A stretch of DNA of 64,000 nt from Agapetus fuscipes (lineage: Eukaryota; Arthropoda; Insecta; Trichoptera; Glossosomatidae). Position 1 is the first letter of the stretch. Each line of letters starts with the position of its first letter. Made by a program: the position numbers and the translations under genes. Below the pieces are notes generated by a model. The model saw nothing but the letters and a program-made list of their open reading frames with translations, was not told the origin of the DNA and ran no database searches. The stretch is from contig OX637356.1 in assembly GCA_951799405.1 (NCBI GenBank), forward strand, positions 13,105,229-13,169,228, given 5' to 3'. Of this stretch, positions 62,560 to 64,000 are shown one piece after another.

Positions 62560-63685
62560 GTTTGAAACTTAAAAAAAAAAAACTTGTGCAGTTAAAAAAG
62601 AAGTAAAAATGAACGAGAGTATTTTGCAGCCATATTGTGAATGTAAAGAGTCAAACACCAATATTTTTTATCTATTTTTTCTATTAATAACACAGGCCAA
62701 CAAAATGAAAAAAAAAATTTGGTGCCAGAAATCTAACATCTGATTTTAGATGTTTTTAATGTGCTGATTCCAAAAATGTCACCAGATTTTTTCTATCAGC
62801 TCTATTTTTTGAGATACACATTACAGGTTAAATGATATAGTTTTTTCTGATAAAGGACAACAAATAAAGAGATAAATATGTACTTAATCGTCAAAATAGA
62901 AATTTCCCAGAATCTAATTAGCCAAATGGATACCTGGAATTGTCCCTGACCCAATGTTCTTATACTAGGAACTACTCAATACAATGCTCTTAATTACTTT
63001 TATACCTGTAATTGCCTATGACCCGATCCTTCTATACCTGCTTGGCTGTACTTGATTTAGTATATTACTGAGTTTTCCCAAGTAAAGTTGTGCTATCATT
63101 TTGTGTAAATTTTGGTCGTTTTGTAGTATCAAGACACTAAACTGAAACAATGGCATCCACAAGCAGACGTACCTGTGTAAATCATCCCGATGTTTTTTGT
63201 TATGTGTGTGGTGAATACACTTTGAAAGAGAGCAGAAAATAATTTGCTCAACCACCAAAAATGTTTTTTTCACTATTTGGTATTTTTTTTTGGTTACTTT
63301 TTTTACTTTATTAACATTATAATTCTACAAGAATTTGTTAATTAAACGCACTCGATTTAATGCAAAAAGTTGTGGATGAGGTCCATTCATTTGTAGAAGG
63401 AAAAAAAACAAAATTAAAAAAAAACTGTACTCTGGACAATGACGGTGGTCAAAAGTACTTGAGCTAATAATAAATACTCAACGTAAAAATAAAAACTTAT
63501 GAATTATCAGTTTTACAATGGACTCAACTTATTGAAAGGGTACCTAGGTATTGAAGAAAATATGATGTCACTTGGCCGGGCTAAAGACAGGGCAGGGAGT
63601 CATATTCCATGTTCGACATTCAAGTGTCCCGTACTGGCTACTGCATTCAGTTTAGGTATAGTGAAAAAAAAAATGAAAATCGGTG
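62560..63685. other. No supported gene
   Basis: AT-rich with A- and T-runs. Frames 63016-63273 and 63499-63732 have no motif. Confidence 0.3.
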
Positions 63686-63689
63686 AGTA

Positions 63690-64000
63690 TCTTACTTACT
63701 TTACTTTACTTTCTTCGGCTCATAAGCCTTGAAGGCTCAGGGCCTCCCGCACCACAATCCTCTCACAGGACTCTCTGTCTTGTGCTGCTTCCTTCCATGG
63801 TCCCCTCACTCCCAGAACTTCGGCGTCGGCTTCAACGTTGTCTGCCCACCGAATCCTGGGACGTCCGAGTGGTCTAACACCTGAGGGGGCACCATCCAAG
63901 ACTGCTCTGATGATCCTGGAGTCCTCTGCACGTGCCACATGTCCGGCCCACTAGAGTCTTCTTGATTTCATTACCGACACTATGTTTGGATCGGTGACTA
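63690..64000 (-). pseudogene. LINE C-terminus (family C), copy 2, cut by window end
   Basis: The reverse strand reads RAEDSRIIRAVLDGAPSGVR, GRPRIRWADNVEADAEVL and IVVREALSLQGL before the stop at about 63732, then an AGTAAAGTAAGTAAG-type tail. It is nearly the same protein as 40770-41255, including GRP.xRWADNVEADAEVLGVR. The sequence continues beyond the window. Confidence 0.9.

Noticed and set aside
1..64000. Bacterial or viral genome organisation
   Set aside because: No dense coding, no operons, no ribosome binding sites; LINE, SINE and MITE content indicates an animal nuclear genome.

Overview
The window looks like intergenic or heterochromatic DNA from an animal nuclear genome, most likely an arthropod and probably an insect. 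It is AT-rich and carries many interspersed repeats. These include LINE fragments of several clades, tRNA-derived SINEs, a deleted mariner, a hAT, Harbinger-like and other MITEs, solo LTRs, Penelope-like relics and a nuclear copy of mitochondrial 16S rRNA. I found no convincing host protein-coding gene, no functional RNA gene and no bacterial-type operon. Nearly all open frames lie inside repeats. The species cannot be fixed from the sequence alone.

Five repeat groups dominate. S1 is a unit of about 250 bp ending in short (TTAGA)n-type arrays. Several copies run upstream into decayed LINE coding sequence, so S1 is the 3' tail of a LINE or a SINE sharing that tail. S2 is a composite SINE of about 480 bp holding two separate tRNA-like pol III heads, the first resembling tRNA-Gln(CTG). 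M is a MITE family of about 255 bp with CG-starting termini and 4-bp target duplications, matched in seven copies. L is an LTR family seen only as solo LTRs (4-bp duplications). Inverted-arm (foldback) elements of several kinds also occur, some with hammerhead-like motifs typical of Penelope-like elements.

Layout. 1-7.2 kb: S2, a 15-bp minisatellite and S1. 7.3-15.4 kb: foldbacks, S1 and M copies, the 16S rRNA NUMT (11.7-12.0 kb) and a Harbinger-like element (12.6-13.5 kb). 14.5-24 kb: MITEs, a solo LTR, a LINE 3' end (20.2-21.1 kb) and a four-level nest (21.5-22.8 kb). 24-29 kb: a foldback and a 25-bp minisatellite inside a TCTACG-rich block. 29-38 kb: LINE 3' ends, MITEs, S2 clusters, and a solo LTR and LINE nested in a MITE. 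38-50 kb: LINE ends, S1 pairs, foldbacks and a Penelope endonuclease relic. 50-64 kb: the hAT nested in an older MITE, the longest intact frame (an L2/CR1-like reverse transcriptase, 53.7-55.3 kb), LTRs, the deleted mariner and an 80-bp-arm perfect palindrome.

The elements do not form a pathway. The useful information is their nesting, which gives relative ages, and a set of exact insertion sites read from target duplications or from interrupted repeat copies. The single long intact RT frame and the perfect palindrome are the best candidates for recent activity.
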